A DNA stretch of 64,000 nucleotides from Cecembia lonarensis LW9 (GTDB lineage: Bacteria; Bacteroidota; Bacteroidia; Cytophagales; Cyclobacteriaceae), in assembly GCF_000298295.1 (NCBI RefSeq), contig NZ_AMGM01000006.1, positions 57,232 to 121,231 of the forward strand, given 5' to 3'. A program made the translations under genes and the position numbers. Positions 27,312-37,814 of the stretch are shown in pieces. Below the pieces are notes generated by a model. That model had not been told where the DNA came from, made no database searches, and worked only from the letters and a program-made list of their open reading frames with translations. Each line of letters starts with the position of its first letter. The stretch's first letter is position 1.

Positions 27312-28373
27312 TTATTTATCCGTATTACTTTCGAGGTAAAAACTGCTTAGTATATATTGTAGTTGCCCATATTCAATCAGAAAGGCATCATGACCATAGG
27401 TAGAGATTATTTCACGAAAACTTCCTTTTTGAGCATGTTCTGCGATGAATTGTGATTCTTCTTTCAAAAACAACATGTCCCGGTCTACACCGATGGCCAA
27501 AATTTTAGCCCGAATTTGAGAGAGTGCAGGTACTGTTCCTCCACGACCTCTACCGATATCATGGCTGTCCATTGCCTTGCTTAAGACCCAATAGGAGTAG
27601 GCGTTAAATCGCTTGGCCAGTTTTTGACCTTGATAGCGGAGGTAGGAAGCAATCCTGAAATTATCTAATTTTTCTTCTTTGTCTGATTGTTTTAAAGCAA
27701 AATCTTCAGGGTGCCTGTAAGAAATCATAGCCATGGCACGGGCAGCCTCCAACCCTTTTTTACCTGCTTCGGGATACTTTTTTCCCCAAGTGCTGTCTGC
27801 TTCAATGGCCATCCGTTGACTTTCATTGAAACCTGTTGTCCATGGAGAAGTTTTAGCGTTAGAGGCCAGGATAACGGCGTTTATTACTTTTTCTTCCAAG
27901 AGGTATGCCCATTCCAAAACCACCTGTCCGCCCAAAGATCCTCCAATCAAGGTATAGATCTGTGAAATGCCCAGGTATTGGCGGAGCAGCTCCAAGGAGT
28001 TGGCCAAGTCTCTTGTGGTCAATTGAGGGAAATCATAATAATAGGGCTGACCTGTGGCAGGATTTTGGGATAAAGGATTGGTAGAGCCGTAACAGGAACC
28101 CAATAGATTAGCACAAACGATAAAGTATTTGGAAGGATCATAGAATTTGTCTTCACCCACTAACCCACTCCACCATTCTTGAACTTTGGCATCACCGGTG
28201 AGCGCATGAACGACCCAAATGACATTGTCTTTTTCCGTAGTAAGATGGCCTTGTGTGGTAAAGGCAATTTCAAAATCTTTAAGTGTTTCACCTGATTCCA
28301 GTACCAAAGTACCTTCATGCTTATAGGTTTCCTGTGCCATTTCTACAATCAAATAATCGCTTTCTAAATTCAT
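27312..28373 (-). CDS. metX: homoserine O-acetyltransferase
   Basis: A 353-residue alpha/beta-hydrolase-fold enzyme of methionine synthesis that acetylates homoserine using acetyl-CoA. The nucleophile elbow is GGSLGGQVVLEW; the acid and His of the triad are in ILAIGVDRDMLF and STYGHDAFLIE. The N-terminal WVVHALTGDAKVQEWW and GSCYGSTNPLS motifs are typical of MetX. It follows metY, whose terminator (28393-28428) lies between them, so it may have its own promoter or be read through. Confidence 0.93.
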   Translation of the reverse strand: MNLESDYLIVEMAQETYKHEGTLVLESGETLKDFEIAFTTQGHLTTEKDNVIWVVHALTGDAKVQEWWSGLVGEDKFYDPSKYFIVCANLLGSCYGSTNPLSQNPATGQPYYYDFPQLTTRDLANSLELLRQYLGISQIYTLIGGSLGGQVVLEWAYLLEEKVINAVILASNAKTSPWTTGFNESQRMAIEADSTWGKKYPEAGKKGLEAARAMAMISYRHPEDFALKQSDKEEKLDNFRIASYLRYQGQKLAKRFNAYSYWVLSKAMDSHDIGRGRGGTVPALSQIRAKILAIGVDRDMLFLKEESQFIAEHAQKGSFREIISTYGHDAFLIEYGQLQYILSSFYLESNTDK

Positions 28374-28392
28374 TTTATTAAAAAGGCTAATT

Positions 28393-28428
28393 AAAACCTG
28401 TCAAGCCTCAAAAGACTTGACAGGTTTT
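28393..28428 (-). terminator. terminator between metY and metX
   Basis: Perfect 13-bp inverted repeat AAAACCTGTCAAG / CTTGACAGGTTTT at 28393-28405 and 28416-28428 with a 10-nt loop, 12 nt after the metY stop. Leftward transcripts end in a TTTT. It would strongly limit metX read-through from metY. Confidence 0.75.
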
Positions 28429-28440
28429 TCTGTTTTGTAA

Positions 28441-29784
<1,344 letters not shown>

Positions 29785-29914
29785 CTATAGACTTTATAGG
29801 ATAATATTTGAGCTGTAAATTAATTAAATGGGATCAGTCCTACAAAGGGCTGTTGGGTTAACAATAAAATAAGGGGGTTGTCTTAGGTGGCGTTTTATAA
29901 AATTCATACTGTCA

Positions 29915-30026
29915 GAATTTATATTTCCAGTTGACAATATGTTCAACTGGCAGGAATTGGCACCTTGGATTTTCCAGGTTGCCAGAGGGTCTTAAAGCCT
30001 GTCTCTCGCCTCTTCTTTATAAATCC
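29915..30026 (-). promoter_or_regulatory. SAM-I riboswitch upstream of metY
   Basis: On the minus strand the aptamer contains the SAM-I core: AAGAGGCGAGAGAC, then CCCTCTGGCAACC, then AAGGTGCCAATTCCTGCC. P1 pairs 30018-30026 with 29915-29923 (GGATTTATA with TATAAATTC, one G-U). P4 is a perfect 8-bp stem at 29927-29934 and 29943-29950. SAM binding closes P1. The 3' arm of P1 can also pair with a downstream GAATTTTATA (29895-29910), a plausible alternative hairpin, but the expression platform in the 170-nt leader is not clear. The 437-bp gap before the GIN gene otherwise shows nothing. Confidence 0.88.
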
Positions 30027-30182
30027 TTCACGCTAAAAGTGAAAGACAAAACAAAATAAACGCCTGTAATTTGAATTTCCAAGGTATAGGGCCAAAAAAT
30101 ATTTTTATCCAAAATGGTTTTTAGGAGAATCTGGCATTCCTTTCGCTGAGACAGTATTTTAAGTTTAAACACTAAGTTATAT

Positions 30183-31172
30183 ATGAAATTTAATCCATTT
30201 GGTGCTGAAATCAGTCAGCGCATATTATTTGGTAGTAAGGCCAAAGTACTTAAGTTAGGAGTATTGCCCATTTTATTTTTCTTAAGCAGTTGTCTAAGTG
30301 ATGACCTTTCTTTGGTTTCAGAGGTTCAGCAAGATTTTCAAGGCGTCACCAAAGTAGAAGTTGATGGGGGATTTTTAGAAGTAGAATATATTGGGGAAAG
30401 CGGTAGACAATCCTTGAGTTTGGATGTTGCATTACGTTCTAATTCCAGCCGTAAGTTTGAGGTAGATTACAACTTGGTAGGCAGCACCTTAAAAGTATCA
30501 TTGGTCTCCAATAACAGGCTGTTCAGTGGGAGTGCCAGAGGTGATGGTTTAATCCGGATCACAGGTCCAAGGAATATGTTGCTTGATCTTGAAGTGGGAT
30601 CAGGAAAAATTACCGCCAAGAATGTGGTGGCAACATCGGCAAATCTAAGGGCTGGCTCAGGCGAAATTGTCGCTCAGAACCTTGCTGTACCAAGGCTTGA
30701 GGTGGATATAACTTCTGGTAAGGGAAGGCTGGAAGATATTCTTGGAGGTATTGATGCCACTTTGACATCTGGAAAAATCGAAATGCTTCGGTTGGAAGGA
30801 GATGTTCAAGTTCAATCGTCAAGCGGAGAGGTATTTGTCAAAGATCTTAATGGCCTTATTGATGCCATAGCAAGTTCAGGTAAAATTGAATTGGCCAATG
30901 TGAAAGGGATTCGTAATATCGCTGTTTCATCTGGCCAATTGTTTGCCACTAATTCCGGTTTAAGTCCTCAGACTACTTTAAAAGCCAGTTCGGGGAATAT
31001 GTATATTCAGACTTTTAGCAATCTGAGGGATTTTAATTTCAACATTACCACGGGTAGCGGATCTGCCAAAGTGGGCGAAGCCCAGTCTACTGGGGCATTG
31101 AACATCAACAATGGTGCTTCAACGACCATCCGTGGGGAGGTGGGCTCTGGTAGGATTGAAATCGTCAATTAA
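30183..31172 (+). CDS. GIN/DUF2807-type repeat lipoprotein (beta-helix-like)
   Basis: A 329-residue secreted lipoprotein: N-terminal positively charged segment, hydrophobic stretch and lipobox LSSC at residue about 39, which should be the acylated Cys. The body has about nine short repeats of the form SGxI/ASSGKIEL with rise of roughly 20 residues ([36 protein letters not shown]), as in the GIN or DUF4097 putative auto-transporter adhesin-head families that form right-handed beta helices. It is probably anchored in the outer membrane. Function unknown. Confidence 0.8.
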   Translation: MKFNPFGAEISQRILFGSKAKVLKLGVLPILFFLSSCLSDDLSLVSEVQQDFQGVTKVEVDGGFLEVEYIGESGRQSLSLDVALRSNSSRKFEVDYNLVGSTLKVSLVSNNRLFSGSARGDGLIRITGPRNMLLDLEVGSGKITAKNVVATSANLRAGSGEIVAQNLAVPRLEVDITSGKGRLEDILGGIDATLTSGKIEMLRLEGDVQVQSSSGEVFVKDLNGLIDAIASSGKIELANVKGIRNIAVSSGQLFATNSGLSPQTTLKASSGNMYIQTFSNLRDFNFNITTGSGSAKVGEAQSTGALNINNGASTTIRGEVGSGRIEIVN

Positions 31173-31495
31173 TTGAAGACTTTCTCTATTTTCACGGCTG
31201 TTCCGGCAGCCGTGACCATCAACATGCCATCCCTAATGGTTTCATAATCCAGATCGATACCTATGACAGCATTGGCGCCAAAAGCTTTGGCCTGCATTTC
31301 CATTTCAGCCATAGCGGTTGCTTTTGCTTCTCTCAGTACGCGCTCATAGGCACCGGATCTTCCTCCTACAATGTCTGTGATGCTTGCGAAGAAATCTTTG
31401 AAAACATTGGCACCAATGATGGTTTCACCTGATACTATACCCAGGTAGGCGGTAATTTTGTAACCTTCCAGTTGATTTGTAGTGCTGACTATCAT
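31169..31495 (-). CDS. YbjQ/UPF0145 family protein
   Basis: A 108-residue protein of the YbjQ (DUF74) family, which forms pentamers and binds metal in some members. Recognised by [22 protein letters not shown] at the N-terminus, the [25 protein letters not shown] segment and the VIGIDLDYE strand. Length is standard. The stop overlaps the convergent GIN gene by 4 bp. Confidence 0.9.
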   Translation of the reverse strand: MIVSTTNQLEGYKITAYLGIVSGETIIGANVFKDFFASITDIVGGRSGAYERVLREAKATAMAEMEMQAKAFGANAVIGIDLDYETIRDGMLMVTAAGTAVKIEKVFN

Positions 31496-31510
31496 ATAAA
31501 ATATAAAAAA

Positions 31511-31534
31511 ACCGCAGCCAATAGTAGCTGCGGT
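31511..31534 (-). terminator. terminator upstream-side of the amidohydrolase operon start region
   Basis: Perfect 8-bp inverted repeat ACCGCAGC / GCTGCGGT at 31511-31518 and 31527-31534, followed on the minus strand by seven T. It lies 17 nt after the stop of the third amidohydrolase gene and ends that operon. Confidence 0.8.
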
Positions 31535-31551
31535 CTAAACTTAATTCCAAA

Positions 31552-32853
31552 TCAATTTTTTTCCAAGCCTGGAGATCTTTCCAGGAATTCTTGGTACAAT
31601 TTAATGTGTCGGTTACTCATGGGAACCCTGAATCCATCGATAAATACATGACGGATTTGGGATTTGGTTTCGAAAGGATCACCAGTAGCCACAAATAAAG
31701 TAGCGTCTTTTCCTGCTTCGATGGATCCCATTTTGTCAGCAATACCAAAGACTTCGGCGGCATTGATGGTAATGGCTTTTAAAGCTTCTTCTTTACCCAT
31801 ACCATAGGCAGCAGCGAACCCTGCATTAAAGGGTAGATTCCTGGTGTTTTCGGCATCATTACTTCTAATGACTACCTTGACTCCCGCTTTAGCCATTTTG
31901 CCAGGGTTGGTATAAGCAGCATCATATCTGTCTGACTGCCTCGTAGGTATGGAAAGCATGGGGCCTGTGATTACTGGAAGATTAGCTTCTGCTATTTTGT
32001 CTGCTACCCTCCAGCCTTCAGCAACTCCGGTGAGTATGGCATTTACATTTTTGGACTTGATCCAGTCAATGGCCGATAAAATATCTGTGGCTGCATTGAC
32101 TTCAACAAGTAATGGAAGCTCACCAGCCAATACTTTGGCCAATTGTTCCATTTCAGGATAATACTGAAGTTCCGCATTGGCTTGCTGAAGCTGGTAATAA
32201 GTTTCAGCTCTGCCCCATATTTCATTTAGGGTTTTTTGGGCCTCATCGGCTTCTCTTTTAATGTCTTCATCGCTTCTTCTGTCCCAGGTACTTCTTCTGG
32301 CGGAAGAAGGGAAGTTGAGTACCACACCTTTGAAACCTGCATACATTTGATCCGGCGTATAACCATTCAGGTTGATTAAGGCAGCAGTTCCTGGGAATAT
32401 ACCCCCAGAAGGCATGGCCAAAGTGGTTGTTACCCCACTAACTCTTGTTACCGGTATAGCCACTGAATTGGGGTTAATAGCAACTAAAGCCTGCATATTG
32501 GGCGTTACTTGTCCAATTTCAGCATAATCTTGTGTTTCAGCTAAGGAATTCACTTCGACCAACCCTAGTCTGCTGCCGCCATCAAACATACCAGGATAAA
32601 TAAAATGATCTGAACAATCGATCACTTCAGCATCTCCAGCGGGGATGTTTTGTCCTACTGAAACAATTTTCCCTCCATCGATAAGAACACTGGTGTTTGC
32701 TAAGGTGCCCTTGGTAACTGTGACCACAGTGGCATTTTGCAAAAGGAATTTCCCTGACCTTGGCTTGATAAACTCACCATCAAACTGCGCATGTCCCAAT
32801 AAGGGGAGGCAGACTAATAGAAAGGCATATATAAGTTTTTTCATTGTTTTCAT
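31552..32853 (-). CDS. amidohydrolase-family protein lacking metal ligands (pseudoenzyme)
   Basis: A 433-residue exported protein with a signal peptide (MKKLIYAFLLVCLPLLGHAQ) and the amidohydrolase/imidazolonepropionase-like composite domain. The usual H-x-H motif of strand 1 is replaced by FDGGSRLGL, the strand 5 and 6 histidines by PLLVEVNAAT and ILTGVAEGW. The sequence therefore keeps the fold but not the metal site, unlike its upstream neighbour. ATG at 32853 was chosen since the longer reading frame from 32916 adds residues before the signal peptide. Last of three amidohydrolase genes. Confidence 0.8.
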   Translation of the reverse strand: MKTMKKLIYAFLLVCLPLLGHAQFDGEFIKPRSGKFLLQNATVVTVTKGTLANTSVLIDGGKIVSVGQNIPAGDAEVIDCSDHFIYPGMFDGGSRLGLVEVNSLAETQDYAEIGQVTPNMQALVAINPNSVAIPVTRVSGVTTTLAMPSGGIFPGTAALINLNGYTPDQMYAGFKGVVLNFPSSARRSTWDRRSDEDIKREADEAQKTLNEIWGRAETYYQLQQANAELQYYPEMEQLAKVLAGELPLLVEVNAATDILSAIDWIKSKNVNAILTGVAEGWRVADKIAEANLPVITGPMLSIPTRQSDRYDAAYTNPGKMAKAGVKVVIRSNDAENTRNLPFNAGFAAAYGMGKEEALKAITINAAEVFGIADKMGSIEAGKDATLFVATGDPFETKSQIRHVFIDGFRVPMSNRHIKLYQEFLERSPGLEKN

Positions 32854-32884
32854 TTTTTTACCATTTAATCTACACATGTAGCCA

Positions 32885-34267
32885 TTAATGTGAGTGGTTG
32901 AAAAGGCTTCTTCCAAAATTGGTAAAGAAGAAATCTACCCCATGCATGCAACGGTGTTCGTGTTCTTTAAGGAAAATTGGCTCTAGGGCTTCACTTGCAC
33001 TTACCTTAAGCCTCATGTCATCTGGATCTTCATTGATATCAAAGTACTTTACCCCGTCCACAAACGTCATTTGAGGTATAGCATACACAGATAGAGGGTG
33101 GCCTTCAAAAATGACTAGGTCCGCTTGTTTTCCTTCTTCTATAGATCCTACCTTATCAGCAATCCCCAATTGTTTGGCTGGGTTGATGGTAATCAAAGCA
33201 AGTGTTTGTTCATCATCCAACTCTCCGTATCTTTGGGCTTTGCCAGCTTCATGGTATAAGTGTCTGATCAATTCTCCTGAATCAGAATTGATGGAGGTAA
33301 TTACGCCATTTTCCATTAAGATCGCAGCATTGTAGGCTGTGGAATAATATACCTCAAATTTGTAAGCCCACCAATCAGCGAATACAGATGCCCCCATAGT
33401 ATATTGAGCCAGTTCAGGAGCGACTTTGAAACCTTCATTGACATGTGAAAACACAATGTTGTCGATTCCAAATTCCCTACAGGTATTTATCAGCGCATAA
33501 ATTTCATCTGCACGATAGGAATGGCAATGGATGATAATATTACCATCCAAAATATCCACCAATGTTTCAAGCCTGCTATCATACTTTGGAGGTACTGGAT
33601 TGGCCCCTCTTTGTTTGGAGGCAGCTTCATAATCGGCCCAAGCTTTTTTGTATTGTAGGGCCTCATTGAATCCATTTCTGATGACGGCATCCACCCCCAT
33701 CCTGGTTCTGGGCTGTATGCCATTACCCCGGCCATGCACCCTGGTTGGGTTTTCGCCAAGTGCAAATTTAATGGTCCTTGGGGCCTCCTTCATGTAAAGG
33801 TCTTCCGGATTATAGGAACCATAGCGGTGCTTCAAAGTGATGTTTTGCCCACCAATGGCATTGGCGGAACCATGCATGGCGTGAGAAATGGTTACACCCC
33901 CTGCCAATGCCCTGTAAAGGCCAATATCATAAGGGTTTACCACATCAGCCATTTTAACTTCCGAGGTGATGGGAGCAGTGGCCTCATTTACTGCATCCAA
34001 AGCCACGTGGGAGTGCGCATCAATGATACCCGGCATGAGATATTTTCCAGTAGCATCAATCACTTCAACATTTGCTGCATTTAGGTTTTTGCCTATTTTC
34101 TTGATGATACCGTTCTCTACCAAGACATCGGTCTCTTCAAGGGTGCCATTGGTTACCGTCAATACGGTGGCATTCTTTATCAATAAAGAGCCTTTTGGTG
34201 TTTGGGCATTTGCAATCATTCCGCCCAATATCAAAAAGCATATGAGGATCAAATTAATTTTTTTCAT
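32885..34267 (-). CDS. amidohydrolase family protein, metal site intact
   Basis: A 460-residue exported protein with a signal peptide (MKKINLILICFLILGGMIANA). The metal ligands of imidazolonepropionase-like amidohydrolases are present: H-x-H in MPGIIDAHSHVALD, the His pair in IIIHCHSYRADEI, the His in NIVFSHVNEG, and the catalytic Asp in TSINSDSGE. Substrates could be cyclic amides or dipeptides but cannot be predicted. It lies between two related genes without these residues, separated by 11 nt upstream and 31 nt downstream, so all three are probably cotranscribed. Confidence 0.85.
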   Translation of the reverse strand: MKKINLILICFLILGGMIANAQTPKGSLLIKNATVLTVTNGTLEETDVLVENGIIKKIGKNLNAANVEVIDATGKYLMPGIIDAHSHVALDAVNEATAPITSEVKMADVVNPYDIGLYRALAGGVTISHAMHGSANAIGGQNITLKHRYGSYNPEDLYMKEAPRTIKFALGENPTRVHGRGNGIQPRTRMGVDAVIRNGFNEALQYKKAWADYEAASKQRGANPVPPKYDSRLETLVDILDGNIIIHCHSYRADEIYALINTCREFGIDNIVFSHVNEGFKVAPELAQYTMGASVFADWWAYKFEVYYSTAYNAAILMENGVITSINSDSGELIRHLYHEAGKAQRYGELDDEQTLALITINPAKQLGIADKVGSIEEGKQADLVIFEGHPLSVYAIPQMTFVDGVKYFDINEDPDDMRLKVSASEALEPIFLKEHEHRCMHGVDFFFTNFGRSLFNHSH

Positions 34268-34278
34268 GGCTTCAAAGA

Positions 34279-35976
34279 TTATTGGTTGCGTTGATTAGGT
34301 TTTTTATTGGCATTGAGCGGAAAGCTTCCGAAATCACTCAAAGACATATTCCCCCTAAAATCCAATTCAGATACATCTCCGGCTACGGTAACTTCCAGTG
34401 ACATGCCACCAGCGGAAACATTGAATGTAAAGGAGAGGTTGTTACCGGAAAGCGTGATGTTATTCATTTCAGAGCTGGCTTTTCCACTTCCTGCAGGATT
34501 ATCATAAGTAATGGTCCCGCGCAATGAATCGCCTTCTTTTTTGATTTCCATAGTACCGTTGGAACTGCCTGCCGGTGTATCGGAAGTGTAATCCCAAATA
34601 CCAGTGATATCAATAGTTTTTCCATTGGCGCCATTACTTTTACTTTTCTTGCTGATATCATAATCAAAAAGGTATCCATCAGCCATGACATGCTGGATTT
34701 GGGCATCTTCAGAGAAAATTGGGGCAGTACTGATTACCATATTGGCCAGTTTGCCTTTTTCCAAAGTACCTGCAAATTTTTGGATACCAAGGATGTTCGC
34801 ATTATTGATGGTCAAGGCAGCAAGAGCTGCTTCTTCGCTGAGACCATTTTCAATCATCAAACGGATGTTTTTGAACATTTCCGAACTTCTTCCACCCATA
34901 CTGGTAAATCCAAAAGGAATTCCTGCTTTTTCAAGTTGGGCCGGGCCTTCCAGAATTTCCTGGTAAGCTTCCTTGATCCTGATGGTCCTTCCCCTCATTT
35001 CATCAGTCTTTCCCTCTAGGTCTGCATTGGCGGTTTTGTCATTTGGTAATCTAAAACCGATCAAGACCTGTGCATTAGAGGTTTTGATGGCATCAATGGA
35101 ATAATTGATGTCTGAGACCCCGGCTAAAACCAAAGGAAAACCAAGTTCCCTTTGTAAACTCGCAGCCCTTTTGGTTTCTAAATCATTAGAAACTTCAAAA
35201 AGGATGGGCATATTTTTATCCAAAACAGGGAAAAATGCCTCCAAAGTTTTATTGATTTCAGGTCTTGTCAAACCGGAAGTTGAGGCAAACAAGCGGTTAT
35301 GTTTTGCCGAAAGTTCAGCATTTTTATACAAGTCTCTGAATTTTGCCATGATACCCAATTGGGTCCCGGGATACATACCTCGGCCACCTCCAACATTTCT
35401 AAATCTGGCATTGAGGGCAGTATTATTAGCAAGTATATTGGTAGATTCTTTTCCCCCGTAGGTAACAATTGCAGATTTACCAGGAAGCATACCACCTTCA
35501 GGAACGATTTGGGCGATAGTAAATCCTACCTTTCTCCAATCTGTAATTTGATTATTGTTTTTATCATAATAATCCAGGGCATTTCTCCAGGGGGTTATCC
35601 CTGCTAATTCATCTGGTGGGTTGGAAGGATCAAAATTTGCCGGTCTCTCCGGATCCGCAGGTTTGCTTATCCCAATGCTTGAAGCACCATCAATAAAACC
35701 GGGGTAAATGAATAAGGAATCGCCTTTGATCACTTGGGCTTCAGGAGGAAGGCTGATGTTTTTTCCGACATTTTCCACCAATCCGTTCTTGACGAGGATG
35801 GTGGCTCCCTCTAGAGTTTTACCTGGTGCGGTGATTACGGTAGCATTGACGATGGCATAAGTACCTGTGACCCTTCTTTCTCCTCTTGGATCGCTCTGTC
35901 CAAAAGCATGTAAAGTGAAGCACAAAGCCAAACAAAGTAAGCTACTGAATACCTTAGGTTTGAATCTGATATTCAT
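34279..35976 (-). CDS. amidohydrolase-family protein lacking metal ligands, with C-terminal beta domain
   Basis: A 565-residue exported protein. Signal peptide FSSLLCLALCFTLHAFG, then an amidohydrolase-like domain (about 40-440) in which the strand 1 H-x-H is replaced by FIDGASSIGI, the other histidines by PILFEVSND and LVLAGVSDI. A separate C-terminal beta domain of about 110 residues (ITGIWDYTSD to SFPLN) follows, with an extracytoplasmic lipocalin-like look, absent from the other two. First of the three amidohydrolase genes, so it is translated first in the operon. Confidence 0.8.
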   Translation of the reverse strand: MNIRFKPKVFSSLLCLALCFTLHAFGQSDPRGERRVTGTYAIVNATVITAPGKTLEGATILVKNGLVENVGKNISLPPEAQVIKGDSLFIYPGFIDGASSIGISKPADPERPANFDPSNPPDELAGITPWRNALDYYDKNNNQITDWRKVGFTIAQIVPEGGMLPGKSAIVTYGGKESTNILANNTALNARFRNVGGGRGMYPGTQLGIMAKFRDLYKNAELSAKHNRLFASTSGLTRPEINKTLEAFFPVLDKNMPILFEVSNDLETKRAASLQRELGFPLVLAGVSDINYSIDAIKTSNAQVLIGFRLPNDKTANADLEGKTDEMRGRTIRIKEAYQEILEGPAQLEKAGIPFGFTSMGGRSSEMFKNIRLMIENGLSEEAALAALTINNANILGIQKFAGTLEKGKLANMVISTAPIFSEDAQIQHVMADGYLFDYDISKKSKSNGANGKTIDITGIWDYTSDTPAGSSNGTMEIKKEGDSLRGTITYDNPAGSGKASSEMNNITLSGNNLSFTFNVSAGGMSLEVTVAGDVSELDFRGNMSLSDFGSFPLNANKKPNQRNQ

Positions 35977-36225
35977 ACGTCTTTATGTTGATTTTACTGG
36001 TTTTTTCTAAATGATAACATTACGAAACATTTTTTTTTCAAAAAACTGTTTTTTTTTCAATCGACAAAATCGGTTAAGAACGGCAATTATTTTTTGACAT
36101 AATACATTTTAATTTATTTGTATTTTTTTGAAAAAAATTTATATAATTTTAAGTTTTATGCAGCTTGTTTTTTATAATTCTTAATATTTATATTTATCCC
36201 GAATTATACTTTAATCCAATTGTTT

Positions 36226-36588
36226 ATGAAGCACATTTTAATAATTGAGGACGATAAACTGATTTCCAGTTTGCTTAGCTTCAGGTTAAAAAAAGAAGGT
36301 TTTAACATTACTTTGGCCGAAGATGGTGAAGAAGGAATCAGTAAATTTGATTCAGTCCATCCGGATCTGGTTATTACAGATGTATTGATCCCTTTCCGGG
36401 ATGGTATTGAGATTGTTGAATACACAAAAAACAAGCGACCAGATTGCCCTGTCATTGTCTTGAGTTGTATGGGCGAAGAAGAAGAAACGGTAACTATAGC
36501 TTTTCAGAAAGGCGCTTCTGATTTTGTTCCGAAACCCTTTCATCCCAATGAATTGGCTTTTAGAGTTAAAAGATTGATCCAGAATTAA
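36226..36588 (+). CDS. stand-alone response regulator receiver protein
   Basis: A 120-residue protein consisting only of a CheY-like receiver domain. Acidic pair ED in LIIEDDKLI, phosphoacceptor Asp in LVITDVLIPF, Thr/Ser in VLSCMG, and Lys in FVPKPFHPNEL are all present, so it can be phosphorylated. No output domain exists. ATG at 36226 (MKHILIIED) was used; the TTG at 36220 adds two residues only. It is 80 bp upstream of the HEAT gene and closely resembles the receiver at the other end of the cluster (40593-40949). No kinase gene is nearby. Confidence 0.9.
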   Translation: MKHILIIEDDKLISSLLSFRLKKEGFNITLAEDGEEGISKFDSVHPDLVITDVLIPFRDGIEIVEYTKNKRPDCPVIVLSCMGEEEETVTIAFQKGASDFVPKPFHPNELAFRVKRLIQN

Positions 36589-36668
36589 CCCTGGTAAACT
36601 TTATTCTTTCTCTTTTTTTATCTGTAAGCTACATACTACATCATTTATAATTTATTAACACACCTGCT

Positions 36669-37805
36669 ATGTTTTTATCTAAAGGACAGGCAGCTTCAGG
36701 GGATATACAATCCTTAGCTGAAATTTCAGGAAACCTTGGTTTTCAGGAGGCTTCAGATTATGTTTTGATTTTCCTTTTGTTGTCTGTATTATTCATTATT
36801 TCCCAGTTGTTTTTATTGAGGTTAAGGAAGAGTTACCTCAATAATAAAAAGACATTAGTGCAATACAGGACCAATGGCTTTTTATCGGAGATTATTTTTT
36901 CAGAAGACCAATCTGAGAAATTCATTGATAATAAAATCAATGAATTCAAAAAGAAAGTACCATTTCAAAAGCCTTGGTGTAAGGATTTATTGATACAAAA
37001 TATCATTGATTTGGACAAAAACTTTAAAGGTCAGAACGGTAAACTTTTACATGCTATTTATTTCAAACTTGAATTACATGGATATACAGAAAATCTAGTT
37101 AATTCCAAAATATGGTATTTAAAGGCTAAGGGAATATATTATTGGAGGGAACTTCAATATACAAATGCAGTACCTAAAATTTATGGTTATCTGACCCATT
37201 CTAACCCTGAGCTCCGTTCAGCGGCACTATTGGCCTATATTTCGCTTTCCGAAGACGAAAACCCATTGGCTGTATTGCAAACGTATGTGGATACCATCAC
37301 CTATGTGGAAATGTTGAACCTGATGCATGTAATCCAGCGAAGGAAATTTAAAAAGCCTGCAAATCTAAAGTCTTGGCTAAGTTCTAAAAATGATTCTCAT
37401 GTGATTTTTGCCTTAAAGTTAGTGGCCCACTTTAATGATTTGGAGTCGGGTCAAGTAGTGACTCAATTATTGGGGTCAGGTAATGCTAAAATCAGAAATG
37501 AAGCTATTAAAACGATAGGTAAATTATTTCTATTTGAGGCGGAACAAGACTTGATCATAGGGTTTTTCAAGGAAAATGAAGAAAACCAAATGGAGATTGT
37601 CCTGACATTAAAAGAAATAGGAGGTCGAGATTCAATTCAATTCATACATCATCTGCTTAGTATGGATAAAGGTGCTGAACTGAAGCTTACGGCTATGTAT
37701 GCATTGAAGGCTTTGGACTCAAAGTTTTCTGAGACTGAATTTGATCCACAAAAGTCCTTGGATAAGTTTAAAAAACATGTATTAAGTCCTTACCTAGAAA
37801 TTTAA
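36669..37805 (+). CDS. HEAT-repeat membrane protein
   Basis: A 378-residue protein with one transmembrane helix near residues 33-51 (VLIFLLLSVLFIISQLFLL) and a positive segment after it, so the C-terminal part should be cytoplasmic. From about residue 140 it is built of alpha-helical repeats of the HEAT/PBS-lyase type, for example SNPELRSAALLAYISLSEDE, SGNAKIRNEAIKTIGKLF and DKGAELKLTAMYALKALD. Such repeats make protein contacts. The gene lies 9 nt from the glycosyltransferase gene, so it probably scaffolds that enzyme. Function is not known. Confidence 0.75.
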   Translation: MFLSKGQAASGDIQSLAEISGNLGFQEASDYVLIFLLLSVLFIISQLFLLRLRKSYLNNKKTLVQYRTNGFLSEIIFSEDQSEKFIDNKINEFKKKVPFQKPWCKDLLIQNIIDLDKNFKGQNGKLLHAIYFKLELHGYTENLVNSKIWYLKAKGIYYWRELQYTNAVPKIYGYLTHSNPELRSAALLAYISLSEDENPLAVLQTYVDTITYVEMLNLMHVIQRRKFKKPANLKSWLSSKNDSHVIFALKLVAHFNDLESGQVVTQLLGSGNAKIRNEAIKTIGKLFLFEAEQDLIIGFFKENEENQMEIVLTLKEIGGRDSIQFIHHLLSMDKGAELKLTAMYALKALDSKFSETEFDPQKSLDKFKKHVLSPYLEI

Positions 37806-37814
37806 TTTTTGAAA

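Noticed and set aside
28393..28428. A second riboswitch before metX
   Set aside because: The sequence is a plain 13-bp hairpin without any SAM aptamer core; it reads as a terminator.
30001..30014. A GTCTCTC GCCTCTT stretch that looked like another heptad array
   Set aside because: On the minus strand it is the core of the SAM-I aptamer (GAGGCGAGAGAC), so the resemblance is coincidental.
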